Origin: Aeoliella straminimaris
Lineage (GTDB): Bacteria > Planctomycetota > Planctomycetia > Pirellulales > Lacipirellulaceae
Direction: 5' to 3'
Assembly (NCBI RefSeq): GCF_024054565.1
Contig: NZ_JAMXLR010000023.1
Coordinates: forward strand, 1 to 64,000
Length of the DNA stretch: 64,000 nucleotides
The position numbers were made by a program, and so were the translations under genes. The first letter of the stretch is position 1. The number at the start of each line of letters is the position of its first letter. Shown one piece after another: positions 9,091-17,310 of this stretch. The notes beneath the pieces were generated by a model. That model was not told the origin of the DNA, did no database searches, and saw nothing but the letters and a program-made list of their open reading frames with translations.

Positions 9091-9309
9091 TCAAAATGGG
9101 TTGGCGGGCTCACCCAGCCGATTCACCTCGATGGCCCGCCACCGCTCGCGCTCGAAGGCGACGGCGGCTTCCTCGGCGTGGATGCTCTCCTGGTTGAGGT
9201 CGCTCACCTGGGGAGCTCGGTACTGGCCGCCGAGCGATCGGTGCAGCCGAGAGCGGAATGGATTCGTGCGAGCGGTTCTCGGCGCTGGTTGGTGGTGTGC
9301 GGTGGTCAT
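9091..9309 (-). CDS. Small hypothetical protein (72 aa)
   Basis: ATG at 9309 is preceded by GGAAG with a 7-base spacer, directly after a strong hairpin (9322-9348). The product has an Arg/Pro-rich N-terminus and a helical, charged C-terminus (EEAAVAFERERWRAIEVNRL). Same strand and close spacing to the genes on either side support translation. Family unknown; the frame also continues upstream as a non-coding shadow, which I do not include. Confidence 0.45.
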   Translation of the reverse strand: MTTAHHQPAPRTARTNPFRSRLHRSLGGQYRAPQVSDLNQESIHAEEAAVAFERERWRAIEVNRLGEPANPF

Positions 9310-9321
9310 TTTTTCTTCCGG

Positions 9322-9348
9322 GGGAAGCCCGCTTTTGCGCGGCTTCCC
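9322..9348 (-). other. Strong hairpin before small gene
   Basis: Inverted repeat GGGAAGCC/GGCTTCCC with an inner GC-TTTT-GC loop region. On the minus strand it lies between the winged-helix gene and the Shine-Dalgarno sequence of the 72-aa gene. There is no T-run after it on that strand, so it may be a processing or attenuation structure rather than a terminator. Confidence 0.45.
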
Positions 9349-9366
9349 TTCTGTCTTTCTGTATTG

Positions 9367-9431
9367 GGCGCACCGTGGTGCACCTGTTATGGTCGTCACG
9401 GTGCACCTGTAGGGGTGCACCGTGGTGCACC
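9367..9431. repeat. Cluster of GGTGCACC palindromes (iteron-like)
   Basis: Exact GGTGCACC octamers start at 9377, 9400, 9414 and 9424, and a one-mismatch copy (GGCGCACC) starts at 9367. Two pairs are spaced exactly 10 bp, one helical turn, with a single copy between. The cluster overlaps the last codons of the winged-helix gene, where it encodes a repeated TGAP. Repeats inside or beside a replication-protein gene are typical of iteron origins; operator function for the winged-helix protein is the alternative. Confidence 0.6.
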
Positions 9432-9833
9432 TGTCTGCGGTGGGGGCAATGTGGGTTTGAACACGCTTGGCGAGCGGTCGGCTGCACCCTTCCGCACCAC
9501 CTCGATGTAGCCGGATTCGGCCAGCCTTCGTATCACGTTGGTGACTGCTCGACGTTGCAGGCCAGCAGCTTCTCCGATCCGAGCGTGGGTCAAAATCGCA
9601 GTGCCCGTCCGCTTGTCGACATGTCGCCAAATGATGATCCACACCATGGCGTCGGACTGCTTCAGGTTGGCGAGGTGCAGGTCGACGAAGATGTTGAACT
9701 CGGTAAACCGAGAATCTGCTCGCGTGCGTAGCGGCCTGCCGTTGCTCTCGTGGTGCCCATTCCGCAATGGTACCCGCCGAGCGGTGACTTGCCGCCGCAG
9801 TTCGTCCATATTCGCGTCGATGCGATCGATCAT
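9396..9833 (-). CDS. Winged-helix DNA-binding protein, probable replication initiator or regulator
   Basis: 145 aa. After a basic N-terminus, residues 45-115 form a winged helix: a helical segment with VWIIIWRHVDKRTGTA, then LTHARIGEAAGLQRRAVTNV as helix-turn-helix and LAESGYIEVVRKG as the wing. This is the layout of phage or plasmid replication initiators and of MarR-like regulators. The start codon overlaps the helicase stop (ATGA), so the two are translationally coupled, which favours a replication role. The 3' end contains the GGTGCACC repeat cluster, a likely binding site for the protein itself. Target and role are inferred. Confidence 0.7.
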   Translation of the reverse strand: MIDRIDANMDELRRQVTARRVPLRNGHHESNGRPLRTRADSRFTEFNIFVDLHLANLKQSDAMVWIIIWRHVDKRTGTAILTHARIGEAAGLQRRAVTNVIRRLAESGYIEVVRKGAADRSPSVFKPTLPPPQTGAPRCTPTGAP

Positions 9834-11122
9834 GCAAGCGACGCCTCCCCACTATACTCAGCGAATTCATCCCACTCTGACACCTCCGGCGGGGCGATGT
9901 GCTCCTGGAAGCGACCTACAAATGTCAATTCGATGTCCCCCATCGCGCCATGACGGTTCTTGATGCACTTGGCTTCCAACTGCCTGCCGTCGACCTTGGG
10001 GTCCTGGTGTTCGACGTCTTGCAGGATGAACCCTGTGTCGCAGGCGTACTCGCACTCGCTCGACTCCCGGAACTGACCCTGCCTGCTCATCGCGCTGATG
10101 GCGAGCACCGCCGGGCCCTGCATGGCGATCTCTCGGCAGTCGCTCATAACGTCGCTAACGCGTTGCCGCTGGTCGGTTGACTCGGTGGAAGGGCGGAATC
10201 GCTGGATGTAGTCGCAGACAACAATGGAGGCTCCTACGCTGGCCGAGAGGGCCTTGAGGCGGGCCATTGTGAAGGGTGGTCCCATGAAGTGCAGGCGTGG
10301 CTTCTGGCTAAGCAGGAACTCCGAGGCCTTCATGACCTTGTCGAGGGTTGCGCCTCGATACTGGCGGTCTCGAACAACGCTGTAGGGCACCTGGGCGATG
10401 CGAGCCAGTTGCCGGTCGAGGAGTACACCCGGTGGCATCTCGCAGTTCGCTACCAAAGCAACGGTTTCTAAATTCTCCATGAGAATGTTGAAGGTCAACT
10501 GCATGGCGAGCGCAGTCTTCCCTGCCCCAGGCACAGCACCTACGAGAATCAATTGCTCGGGGCCGATGTTCAGGCGGTTCAGTTGGCTATTGTTGCCACC
10601 AGGCTCCCAATAGGTCATGCGATCAAAGTTGGTCAGCGACTCCTGCCAGTCCTTATACGGGTCGCCCCGACAGCTATTTCGGTCGACAATGGCCGAGGCG
10701 TCCGACAACAATCTGGTTAGAATCTCTTCCGATCCTTGCCCATTGCTAGCCTCGTGCGTGACGCGAAGCCCCAGCTCGAGCAACCGACGCTGACGGGCAG
10801 CCTCGGCTACCTTTATCGCGTAAAGGCGAGCGTGTGCGGCGGTGGGGATTTCCTCGAGCAGTTCGGCAATGTACTCGCGGGCCAACTCACCAACATCACC
10901 ACCGCTGGCTCGCATCCGGCGGAGAACCAGTTTCGCGTCGATGGGTTCACCTGCCTGCAGAGCATCATGGCAAGCCCACGCGGCCGCCTGCCCTAGCTCA
11001 TCGTCAAAGTCGTCAGGCTGGACTGTGGCGAACACCTCCGGGGCGGTGGCGCCATTAATCAACATGGAAGCGATGGTCCACTTTTCGGCCTCAGGATCAC
11101 GGGGGCGGTTGATCTCGGTCAT
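9830..11122 (-). CDS. DnaB-like replicative helicase
   Basis: 430 aa, close to DnaB length. The N-terminal helical domain (about 8-105) resembles the DnaB N-terminal domain that contacts primase. The RecA-like motor has Walker A GAVPGAGKT at 195-203, a Walker B strand ending in D304 (SIVVCDYIQ), and later an arginine- and glutamine-rich DNA-binding region. It would unwind DNA ahead of the fork during element replication or help recruit the host replisome. Both ends overlap neighbours by ATGA junctions, so the 56-aa gene, helicase and winged-helix protein form one translational unit. Confidence 0.92.
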   Translation of the reverse strand: MTEINRPRDPEAEKWTIASMLINGATAPEVFATVQPDDFDDELGQAAAWACHDALQAGEPIDAKLVLRRMRASGGDVGELAREYIAELLEEIPTAAHARLYAIKVAEAARQRRLLELGLRVTHEASNGQGSEEILTRLLSDASAIVDRNSCRGDPYKDWQESLTNFDRMTYWEPGGNNSQLNRLNIGPEQLILVGAVPGAGKTALAMQLTFNILMENLETVALVANCEMPPGVLLDRQLARIAQVPYSVVRDRQYRGATLDKVMKASEFLLSQKPRLHFMGPPFTMARLKALSASVGASIVVCDYIQRFRPSTESTDQRQRVSDVMSDCREIAMQGPAVLAISAMSRQGQFRESSECEYACDTGFILQDVEHQDPKVDGRQLEAKCIKNRHGAMGDIELTFVGRFQEHIAPPEVSEWDEFAEYSGEASLA

Positions 11123-11289
11123 ATTGCCCTCCGCGCGAGCCGCTGGCGGTGCAACTCAAACAACAGCTGCAACAACAGACCTTCTTGTGTAAAATCGTCC
11201 GATTGATCTATCAGCCGCCGGAGGGCGGCTATTTTGTCTTCGACCGACTTCGTTGGTTTCGCGGACGCAACTTTTGTGGTAGCCTGCAT
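11119..11289 (-). CDS. Small helical protein coupled to helicase
   Basis: 56 aa starting at ATG 11289, with AAGGA about 11 bases upstream; its stop overlaps the helicase start (ATGA). The C-terminal 40 residues form one amphipathic helix pair (KIAALRRLIDQSDDF then LLLQLLFELHRQRLARRA). The size and coupling fit a helicase-associated accessory, such as a loader or inhibitor, but no family is recognised. Confidence 0.6.
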   Translation of the reverse strand: MQATTKVASAKPTKSVEDKIAALRRLIDQSDDFTQEGLLLQLLFELHRQRLARRAI

Positions 11290-11384
11290 TTTGTAGGTGT
11301 CCTTGAGATTAGCCCCGCGGAGGGTGGTGCTTCCGCGGGGCACTTTTACGCGCCGGCCGCGGGAGCGGGGCTTGGTGGAGAGAA

Positions 11385-11777
11385 TTAAGAAGCCAGTTCC
11401 TTCTCGAGTTCGGCCTCGGCACGATCGATGGCCGATTCTTTTTGCTTCGCAGTACGCTGGGGGATGGGCGTACCATTGGCGACAGCGGTGCTTCGCTCAA
11501 CGAACCGCTCGTAGGCTTCCTGGGTGGTGAAGCGACGGGCGCCGATGTTCATGGTTTCGAGCTTCACGCCACGGACACCGCGGGTCGACCATCGCCAGAC
11601 GGTGGTGGGGTTCAGCCCCTCTTGTCGGGCGAGCTTACCGAGGCTGAGGCGCTGCTCAGCGAGTAGGACCATGCCGAGCGGCAACAGCGTGGCCACAATG
11701 GCGAGATTTGCGACCGAGGCGAGCAGGTAGGCCAGCAGAGCGAGAACTAGGGCAGCGAATGCCAGATTGCGGAACAT
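11385..11777 (-). CDS. DUF1580-like protein with N-terminal membrane segment
   Basis: 130 aa. Residues 1-40 are strongly hydrophobic (two short helices, or one hairpin in the membrane), followed by a MerR/HTH-like domain (LSLGKLARQEGLNPTTVWRWSTRGVRGVKLE) that matches the planctomycete family DUF1580. The start at 11777 has GGAGG about 11 bases upstream; an internal ATG at 11672 would give the DUF1580 domain alone, without a good ribosome binding site. A membrane-tethered DNA-binding protein is unusual, and dual starts are possible. Confidence 0.75.
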   Translation of the reverse strand: MFRNLAFAALVLALLAYLLASVANLAIVATLLPLGMVLLAEQRLSLGKLARQEGLNPTTVWRWSTRGVRGVKLETMNIGARRFTTQEAYERFVERSTAVANGTPIPQRTAKQKESAIDRAEAELEKELAS

Positions 11778-11812
11778 GAGGGAACGCCTCCGGTTGGGTC
11801 TGGAAACAAAGA

Positions 11813-11844
11813 AAGGGCGTGCAAAGCATTGTTTGCACGCCCTT
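11813..11844 (-). terminator. Perfect hairpin terminator
   Basis: A 13-bp perfect stem (AAGGGCGTGCAAA/TTTGCACGCCCTT) with a 6-base loop. On the minus strand it is followed by TTTC and TTTG runs, so it most likely ends transcripts coming from the gene at 11927-12499 before the replication operon begins. Confidence 0.65.
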
Positions 11845-11889
11845 AATCATTACGGCAATCAGAGGGTTTTTCCGCGACAACCCGCTGCG

Positions 11890-11903
11890 ACTAAGTACTT
11901 AGT
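11890..11903. promoter_or_regulatory. 14-bp palindrome, possible operator
   Basis: ACTAAGTACTTAGT is a perfect palindrome, followed by an A-rich tract and a partial echo (GACTAGCTACTTA at 11921-11933). It lies just downstream of one gene and upstream of the DUF1580 gene on the minus strand, where a regulator could act. Confidence 0.35.
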
Positions 11904-11926
11904 ACGACAAAAAAAATTGCGACTAG

Positions 11927-12499
11927 CTACTTACTGTCAAGTAGGCCGCGGCGAGCGAGCTCATTTTCAACAGCGGTTCGCCCGAAACGTCGCGTAGATT
12001 TGTCCTTCATGTCGTTAATTCGACGCACCAATTCAGAAACATTCTTCGTGCCATACAGGCGGACCGCATCATCGAACCACTTTCTACACTTCGGTGGATC
12101 GAAGCGATGGTGTTGTCCGCCATTGCTGAACTTCTTGGTTCTATCGCGACTCTTTGAAGCTTCTCTTGAGTCGCGCAGCCACGCGTCGAACGCACCGGAT
12201 GCAGTATCACACAGACGCTCAAAACTACCCCCGAGGGCAAGGGCATTTTTTATCGCCCGCGATACTTCGGGATCAGGATTCGACTCGAGGTACTGCAGAA
12301 GTTCGTTCGCCGCCTTCTCGATTAGTATCGCTTGAGATTTGCTGGGATGGACGTCTTCGCCATAGTGGGCAATCACCGCTTTGGCGGCTTTGCCCACTTT
12401 CTGCAGTTGTTCCTCCAGAGATAGACCGCTTAGGCGGGTGAGTTCATGACGACGGTGTCCACTTGGCTTTAGTGGGTAATCCATGGCAATTCCATCCAT
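11927..12499 (-). CDS. Hypothetical protein
   Basis: About 190 aa. I use ATG 12499; a GTG at 12553 would add 18 residues and an ATG at 12484 would remove five, and none has a convincing ribosome binding site. The product is mostly helical and charged, with a heptad-like region (LEEQLQKVGKAAKAVIAHYG) and a basic C-terminus ending in a short helix-turn-helix-like stretch (RFGRTAVENELARRGLL). No family recognised. It sits between the integrase and the replication operon of element A. Confidence 0.6.
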   Translation of the reverse strand: MDGIAMDYPLKPSGHRRHELTRLSGLSLEEQLQKVGKAAKAVIAHYGEDVHPSKSQAILIEKAANELLQYLESNPDPEVSRAIKNALALGGSFERLCDTASGAFDAWLRDSREASKSRDRTKKFSNGGQHHRFDPPKCRKWFDDAVRLYGTKNVSELVRRINDMKDKSTRRFGRTAVENELARRGLLDSK

Positions 12500-12728
12500 T
12501 TCGAGTTTACCGAGCCAACCAGCCGGCTTGCCGTGGAGGATGGTAGATACCACGGTTTACCGGCGGGTCGCTCTGCGGGGGATCAATCCCGGAGCTCGGT
12601 GAATTGTTGCGGTTCGATTATCCCCGTTTCCGGGTGTCGATTCAATCAGTTGCGCCGGTAGCTGCGCACGTTTCTGAATTCCCCTGCGAGTCGCTACAAT
12701 CTTTGGCAGTGTTGCAGTCCTCTGGCGA

Positions 12729-13859
12729 CTACGACGCGCGAGCCACGGCTCGAGCAAAATGGTTGTCGGTTGTCCGCAGGTAGTGCCGCTGCGCCGTGGC
12801 CAAGCTGTTGCCCACCCAGTCTGCTACTACGTTGGCGGGGAACTCGTCGGTTAGTTCGATTTGGCGCGATGCGCGCATCGAATGCCACAAACGAGGCCAG
12901 ACTTCGACGCCCGCGGTCTTGATGGCCCGTTGTAGCGGCCGACGCAGGGCGGCGTCGCTGATACCTCGCAGCATCGGCAGGAGCCACTCCTCGCCCTCTT
13001 GGGACGTCTCGAAGTATTCACGAAGCAACGGGTAGAGTTCGGGGAAGATCGGCACCACGCGGACGGCACGCCCCGCGTTGGCAGTCTTCGGGCACGGTAC
13101 CAGCAGGCGGTTTTGTTCCCAGTCGACGTGTCCCCACTTCAGCTGCCGCGGTTCGGACGCCACTCTCAGCCCGCCCCAGCGACTCAGGGCAAACAACAGC
13201 TTCCACTCCAGCGTCGGCAGTTCTTGGAGCACCGCCTCGGCGTCGGCTGTCTCGACAAACCGGAAGCGGGCAGTTGGGACGTTGGTCTTCCGCACGCCCT
13301 GGAATGGGTTTTCATCAAGCCACTTGTGCCTGATGGCCGAGCGGAAGAATCTGCTGGTGATGGCGGCCCGTTTGTTGGCTGTGGCCTGCGCGAGGTTCTC
13401 GTGAGCACGCAACCAAGTGACGAACGCCTGGGCGTCGCCCAGCGTGATGGACTCGGGCTTTCGGTCACTACCAAAGTAGTCCTGCAGGTTGTCTGACGCA
13501 CGTTCGTAGATCGCCACGGTGCTGTCGGCGAGAGTCGCCCATTCGTTGGCCTTGATGGTGTCGATCATGGCGCCAAGGTTCTTCGGTGCGACGTTAGCAG
13601 GCGACTCTATGGCCTCACACAAGCCCTTGGCCGCGAGCTTGGCGCGGAACTTGGGGGCCAACTCGGCAAGCCAGCGAGACGTCTGCGGAGCACGCTGAGT
13701 GCCGTAGTTCACCGCGGTGGCGAGCTCTTCGATGTGGTGCAGGATCTTCTTGGCTTCGCTCCGTCGAATCTTGCTGTTAAGACTGACCGTCTCGCGACGA
13801 TCGCCAACGGTTACGAGTATTCGGTGTCGGCCATTCGGGCCTTTCGCTAGTGATGCCAT
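12729..13859 (-). CDS. Tyrosine recombinase/integrase
   Basis: 376 aa from ATG 13859, which has AAGGAG 9 bases upstream; an extension to 13934 has no such support. The N-terminal SAM-like core-binding domain spans about 95-190. The catalytic domain shows R232, K258, HSMR with H326 and R329, and nucleophile Y360 in QRHY. The second catalytic His (usually LGHS) is replaced in WVGNS (N351). It cuts and rejoins DNA through a 3'-phosphotyrosine. It is one of two tandem recombinases at the right end of element A; which one acts at the tRNA-Val site is not shown. Confidence 0.92.
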   Translation of the reverse strand: MASLAKGPNGRHRILVTVGDRRETVSLNSKIRRSEAKKILHHIEELATAVNYGTQRAPQTSRWLAELAPKFRAKLAAKGLCEAIESPANVAPKNLGAMIDTIKANEWATLADSTVAIYERASDNLQDYFGSDRKPESITLGDAQAFVTWLRAHENLAQATANKRAAITSRFFRSAIRHKWLDENPFQGVRKTNVPTARFRFVETADAEAVLQELPTLEWKLLFALSRWGGLRVASEPRQLKWGHVDWEQNRLLVPCPKTANAGRAVRVVPIFPELYPLLREYFETSQEGEEWLLPMLRGISDAALRRPLQRAIKTAGVEVWPRLWHSMRASRQIELTDEFPANVVADWVGNSLATAQRHYLRTTDNHFARAVARAS

Positions 13860-13973
13860 CGGTTTGGTCTCCTTGTATGAGAAGGCCTCAGCTAGTCCAT
13901 GCCAGCCGAAGCAGAGGAGTTGGTTCCACCTCAACGGTGCTGTCGAGTTCCACTCAAAAGGCTGACGGCCGGT

Positions 13974-15149
13974 TCAACCGACCTCACGCGCGACTTCAAT
14001 TGCTTTGGCCATGTCGCGTTCTGCGTAGACCTCGGTGACCTTGGCTTGGGAATGGCCCAGGTAGACTTGTGCGGCTTCGAGTCCGAAGCGTTTGCGCACC
14101 TCGGTGGCGGCAGCATGTCGGAGCCGGTTCGGACTCCATGGCTCGACCTTGGCCTTAATGCAGGCGCGATGGATCGCTCGGGCGTAGCTCGCCGAGTTGT
14201 AGCAGTTGCCCGGCTTCCGCTTTGGCTTTCGCTTTCGGTTCGTGCCGGGGCGATCTCCGCATGACAGCGGGGTCACTCGTTGTTGATGTTGAATCGCCCG
14301 CCGCTTGGCCTCGCTGTCGCGCGGCTGAAAGCAATAGTCGGACGGATCGCGAGCCAGATAGCGAAGAAGTACCTCCTGGGCCTGGCGACCGAGGCAGACG
14401 ACCCGCCGTTGCCCGTGATGCTCGGTCTTGTGAGACTGGGGTACGTAGAGCCAGACGTCTCCGCTGCGATCGATGTCGCAGGGCCGCATGATGCAGACTT
14501 CGGACGGACGCATGCCGGCAGCCCGCTGCACGCGGACCATATCGGCCGCCACTTCGGGCAGGCAGGGGAGCGTGGCGTCGACCACGGCCGCCTCTACAGG
14601 GCGAATAGGCTTCGACTCGGCAGCCGCGGTCTTGCCACGTCGGAGCCCCTCCACGGTTGCCAGGGCGGCGTAGACGCTCTCAGGCACCAATTGTTCCGAC
14701 ACCGCCCAGCGGAAGATCCGCTTGATACGGCCGATGGCCTGATTGACGGTCGAGCGTGCCCAACCGGCTTCGATCAGGCGTTGGCGAACTGCCTTGAGCG
14801 CCAGCGGTCCGAAATCCGCAGCATTGGTGCGGGCGTAGAGCTCCTTCAGCGGGCGGATGGCGGCCTTCATGCCGGCCACTTCGGAAGTCTGCTTTCCATC
14901 CTTCTCGTAGTAGGCTTTGGCGTGTTTCAGATAGCGGGTCAGCAGTTCGGCGATCGATAGATCGCTGTCGCCGGCCAGCTCCTGGCGTCCGCTGACGAGC
15001 CACTCGGCAATCAGCCGATCGTACTCGCGGCGGCTGGCGGCGGTGCCGTGCTTGCCGAGGTAGTGGTCGCGGCCAGAGAGGGTGACGACTGCTTGGCCGG
15101 TACCGCGATGTTTGCGGTATTTGGGGAGAGTGTTGCGTAGTGTTGGCAT
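13974..15149 (-). CDS. Tyrosine recombinase/integrase adjacent to att site
   Basis: 391 aa. The core-binding domain (about 65-155) is followed by a catalytic domain with R214 (GMRPSE), K241, the NRLRH box (R344; the usual His at 341 is Asn), H366 in LGHS and nucleophile Y375. The start has GGAGA about 9 bases upstream and a 23-bp perfect inverted repeat just beyond. The gene reads away from the tRNA fragment at 15267-15313, only 118 bp off, the normal place for the integrase of the element that used this site. This family is common in planctomycete genomes, so it may also move other cargo. Confidence 0.92.
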   Translation of the reverse strand: MPTLRNTLPKYRKHRGTGQAVVTLSGRDHYLGKHGTAASRREYDRLIAEWLVSGRQELAGDSDLSIAELLTRYLKHAKAYYEKDGKQTSEVAGMKAAIRPLKELYARTNAADFGPLALKAVRQRLIEAGWARSTVNQAIGRIKRIFRWAVSEQLVPESVYAALATVEGLRRGKTAAAESKPIRPVEAAVVDATLPCLPEVAADMVRVQRAAGMRPSEVCIMRPCDIDRSGDVWLYVPQSHKTEHHGQRRVVCLGRQAQEVLLRYLARDPSDYCFQPRDSEAKRRAIQHQQRVTPLSCGDRPGTNRKRKPKRKPGNCYNSASYARAIHRACIKAKVEPWSPNRLRHAAATEVRKRFGLEAAQVYLGHSQAKVTEVYAERDMAKAIEVAREVG

Positions 15150-15171
15150 CAGGCGGGTCTCCGTCTGGAGC

Positions 15172-15194
15172 CAAAACGGTAGGCTACCGTTTTG
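15172..15194. promoter_or_regulatory. 23-bp perfect inverted repeat upstream of integrase
   Basis: CAAAACGGTAG, one central G, then CTACCGTTTTG. It ends 22 bp before the integrase start codon (minus strand), where a repressor or recombination-directionality factor would be expected to bind. Confidence 0.55.
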
Positions 15195-15266
15195 CGCTCT
15201 TGGGAAACACCGCGCTGACGACCGTCGTCAGGGCACGCAACTCGCGATTCGGTGGGACTTTACGTC

Positions 15267-15313
<47 letters not shown>

Positions 15314-15314
15314 C

Positions 15315-15448
15315 ATTTACTGCGCCAAATAGGCAGAAACGAAACCCTCAAAAACAAGCCAAAAAACAGGATTCCATCATCCTATACACTGGATGAAATG
15401 TCTGCAATCGGCTTTTTTGCACCCCATTTACTGCGCGTTTACTGCGCC
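15315..15448. repeat. Arm-type direct repeats at left end of element B
   Basis: Copies of (A/G)TTTACTGCGCC lie at 15315-15326, 15426-15436 (last base missing) and 15437-15448, the last two in tandem. The same tandem pair occurs at 40176-40199 near the other end. TGACCTCTTGCA at 15454-15465 also echoes the tRNA core. The intervening DNA has no gene. Confidence 0.75.
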
Positions 15449-15541
15449 GAAAATGACCTCTTGCAGGGTAGGCAAGAGTAGCTGCAATCGGCTACATGGC
15501 CGACACCCAGGTAGTTAGGACTAACGACCGACTAACGTTGT

Positions 15542-15991
15542 CTAGAACCCGCTTGAAGACTGTAAAGGTCCGCACCGCTCTTCCAGTAGCAGCTCAAGCT
15601 TGTTGATAGCGGCCAACACCTTCGCGCTCGTGCGTTTATCCGGATAAAGATCCAGTTGCTCTTTACAAAAGTGCACCACTTCATTTGCTTGAGAGTGAAA
15701 CGGGGGTACATGAGACAACTTTTCCATCGCTTTGCGGAGAAGCACAAACGAGTTATGTGTAACCGCTGGCTTTTCAAGAGGGTCGGGCCCAAACGGCAGG
15801 CTTTCGGCAAGGCGTTCGAAATTGCCTTTCTCGCGGTGAATGCGACGCTGGGCGTCTTCGCAAATCTCGCGGTCACTTTCACCCATTAAGTAATCGCCGT
15901 CTGGAAACGGTGTAATGCGTACCATGACGGCTGCGTCTGCCACCGATACTACAAATGTCCGGGGATTTGGCTGTGTCATGATTCTCGCCAT
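15542..15991 (-). CDS. Hypothetical protein at left end of element B
   Basis: 149 aa from ATG 15991, which has AAGAG about 8 bases upstream; the frame is open to 16069, but the extra residues look non-coding. It has a beta-rich first part (RTFVVSVADAAVMVRITPF) and a helical C-terminal half (SFVLLRKAMEKLSHVPPF, AAINKLELLLEE). I recognise no family. It lies between the att site and the first defence genes, on the opposite strand from them. Confidence 0.6.
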   Translation of the reverse strand: MARIMTQPNPRTFVVSVADAAVMVRITPFPDGDYLMGESDREICEDAQRRIHREKGNFERLAESLPFGPDPLEKPAVTHNSFVLLRKAMEKLSHVPPFHSQANEVVHFCKEQLDLYPDKRTSAKVLAAINKLELLLEERCGPLQSSSGF

Positions 15992-16263
15992 GTGTTCTCT
16001 TGCCAGGCCATCCAACCATACCCCGCATGCAGACGACCATATCAAAAAAAAGGGAGTACCCGCATACACTTAGGAGCCGCCTGTGACGGATTTGCCGAGT
16101 ATGCAGCCTTGTTGGCGTCGTTCCGCAATGCCGCCAAGACGCTAGGTATTGGGCAGTGCCGACCATTCGGGGTTGATCCCGCGTGTTGCCGGCGGCGCCA
16201 GCCGATATGGTCCAGGCCGTCGTGAAGTTGCCGTCTCTTCAGAAGTCATGCAGTCGGTGATTA
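15992..16263. other. Intergenic region without a gene
   Basis: Separates divergent genes. I see no coding frame with protein-like composition; the promoter for the plus-strand nuclease gene lies at its right edge. Confidence 0.5.
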
Positions 16264-16293
16264 TTGGCGAAGTGTTGTTTAGAACTGTATAAT
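16264..16293 (+). promoter_or_regulatory. Sigma-70-type promoter for nuclease gene
   Basis: TTGGCG (16264-16269), an 18-base spacer, then TATAAT (16288-16293). The predicted start of transcription near 16300 would leave a leader of about 66 bases before the ATG at 16366. Confidence 0.5.
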
Positions 16294-16365
16294 GCCGGTC
16301 GCGTCAGCGTGAAGCCATGCGTTGAAGCACTTTTGTTCGATGCCATATAGGAAACTCTAAGTACG

Positions 16366-17310
16366 ATGGCAGAGAGTGATCCCTCAAAGAGAATTGCGCC
16401 GGCGGCGATCCAGTCGCTCAAGGAAGCGCTAACATACGCATATTGGTATAAGTCCGACCTTCAAAGCTTCCTGACTCACACCGTAAGCGATTCCACCATC
16501 CTTGCTCGTCTAGACTGGGGGGACTACAAGCGAAACATCGTCGCCAAACTCGTCGACCATCTCGCGCAGAACGAACACATCTACCAGCGTCAACTGCTTC
16601 GCCTGATGACGGAGACTGCAAATATCACCGATTTCAATCACCTAGCACGTCTTGATGACGGCGCAGAAAAGGTCCAAAAAGCTGAGGCTGCTGTTGCAGC
16701 ACTGAGAAACCAAGTTAAAGGACATGGCGACATTGTAGCAGAAGAGAAGAATGTAGAACGCCGGCGTGCGGAAACGCATCAGAAACTGATGGCTTTGGCC
16801 GCTGTCAAAGAACACATCGAGCAACTAAAGCAGGAATACTTTGCCTTGCTCGGTTCCGACAATCCGCAGCAACGTGGTTATAAGCTCGAAAAAATACTTC
16901 GGGAGTTGTTCGAAGTATTCGACCTCGATCCCAAAGCGTCATTTCGAATCGAAGGTGAGCAAATTGATGGTGCTTTCACGTTTGAAGCTACTGACTACTT
17001 GCTGGAAGCCAAATGGCAGGCAGAACCCGTCAGCGCCAAGCATCTTGACGGGATGGCCGGCAAACTATCTCGAAAGCTTGACAATACACTTGGGTTGTAT
17101 CTTTCAATCAATGGTTTCTCGGAGGATGGCGTCAAGGCCCACTCTTCTGGCCGACGAATGTTGATTCTCATGGACGGCAGCGATCTTATGGCCGTGTTGG
17201 AAGGGCGCATTGATCTAATTCAGCTTTTGCTACGCAAACGCAGAGAAGCTTCACAGACCGGCAATATTTACCTTGGCATTCACGAAATACTCACCGGTAA
17301 ACACTCTTAG
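16366..17310 (+). CDS. PD-(D/E)XK restriction-like nuclease
   Basis: 314 aa. An N-terminal helical domain (about 10-90) of the kind that mediates partner binding in defence proteins is followed by a coiled coil (100-160) and a Mrr/restriction-like catalytic fold: RGYKLEKILRELF helix, D201 in GEQIDGAF, and E214-A-K216 in the following strand. These are the metal-binding and catalytic residues of the superfamily. The gene is monocistronic, with its own promoter and a 185-bp gap behind it. It resembles defence-island nucleases of unknown trigger; function as a restriction effector is inferred. Confidence 0.8.
   Translation: MAESDPSKRIAPAAIQSLKEALTYAYWYKSDLQSFLTHTVSDSTILARLDWGDYKRNIVAKLVDHLAQNEHIYQRQLLRLMTETANITDFNHLARLDDGAEKVQKAEAAVAALRNQVKGHGDIVAEEKNVERRRAETHQKLMALAAVKEHIEQLKQEYFALLGSDNPQQRGYKLEKILRELFEVFDLDPKASFRIEGEQIDGAFTFEATDYLLEAKWQAEPVSAKHLDGMAGKLSRKLDNTLGLYLSINGFSEDGVKAHSSGRRMLILMDGSDLMAVLEGRIDLIQLLLRKRREASQTGNIYLGIHEILTGKHS

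Larger units (their letters stand above)
1..15266. mobile_element. Integrative element A (partial; left end outside window)
   Basis: This is an inferred element, not a delimited one. Its right end abuts the 47-bp tRNA-Val fragment at 15267-15313, and a tyrosine recombinase gene (13974-15149) sits immediately beside that site, the usual place for an integrase. Inside are a minus-strand replication module (DnaB-like helicase, winged-helix protein, palindromic repeats), a second tyrosine recombinase and a plus-strand cargo of restriction-modification and nuclease genes. The left junction is not in the window, and a broken PhyH-like gene near 8.3-8.7 kb suggests the region is itself composite. 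Confidence 0.5.

Noticed and set aside
9367..9431. CRISPR array
   Set aside because: Repeats are 8-bp palindromes with uneven short spacing and no spacers of constant length; no cas genes.
9091..9870. 259-aa minus-strand frame covering winged-helix gene
   Set aside because: Arg/His/Pro-rich shadow of the winged-helix gene for most of its length; only the last 72 codons, with their own ribosome binding site, are kept.
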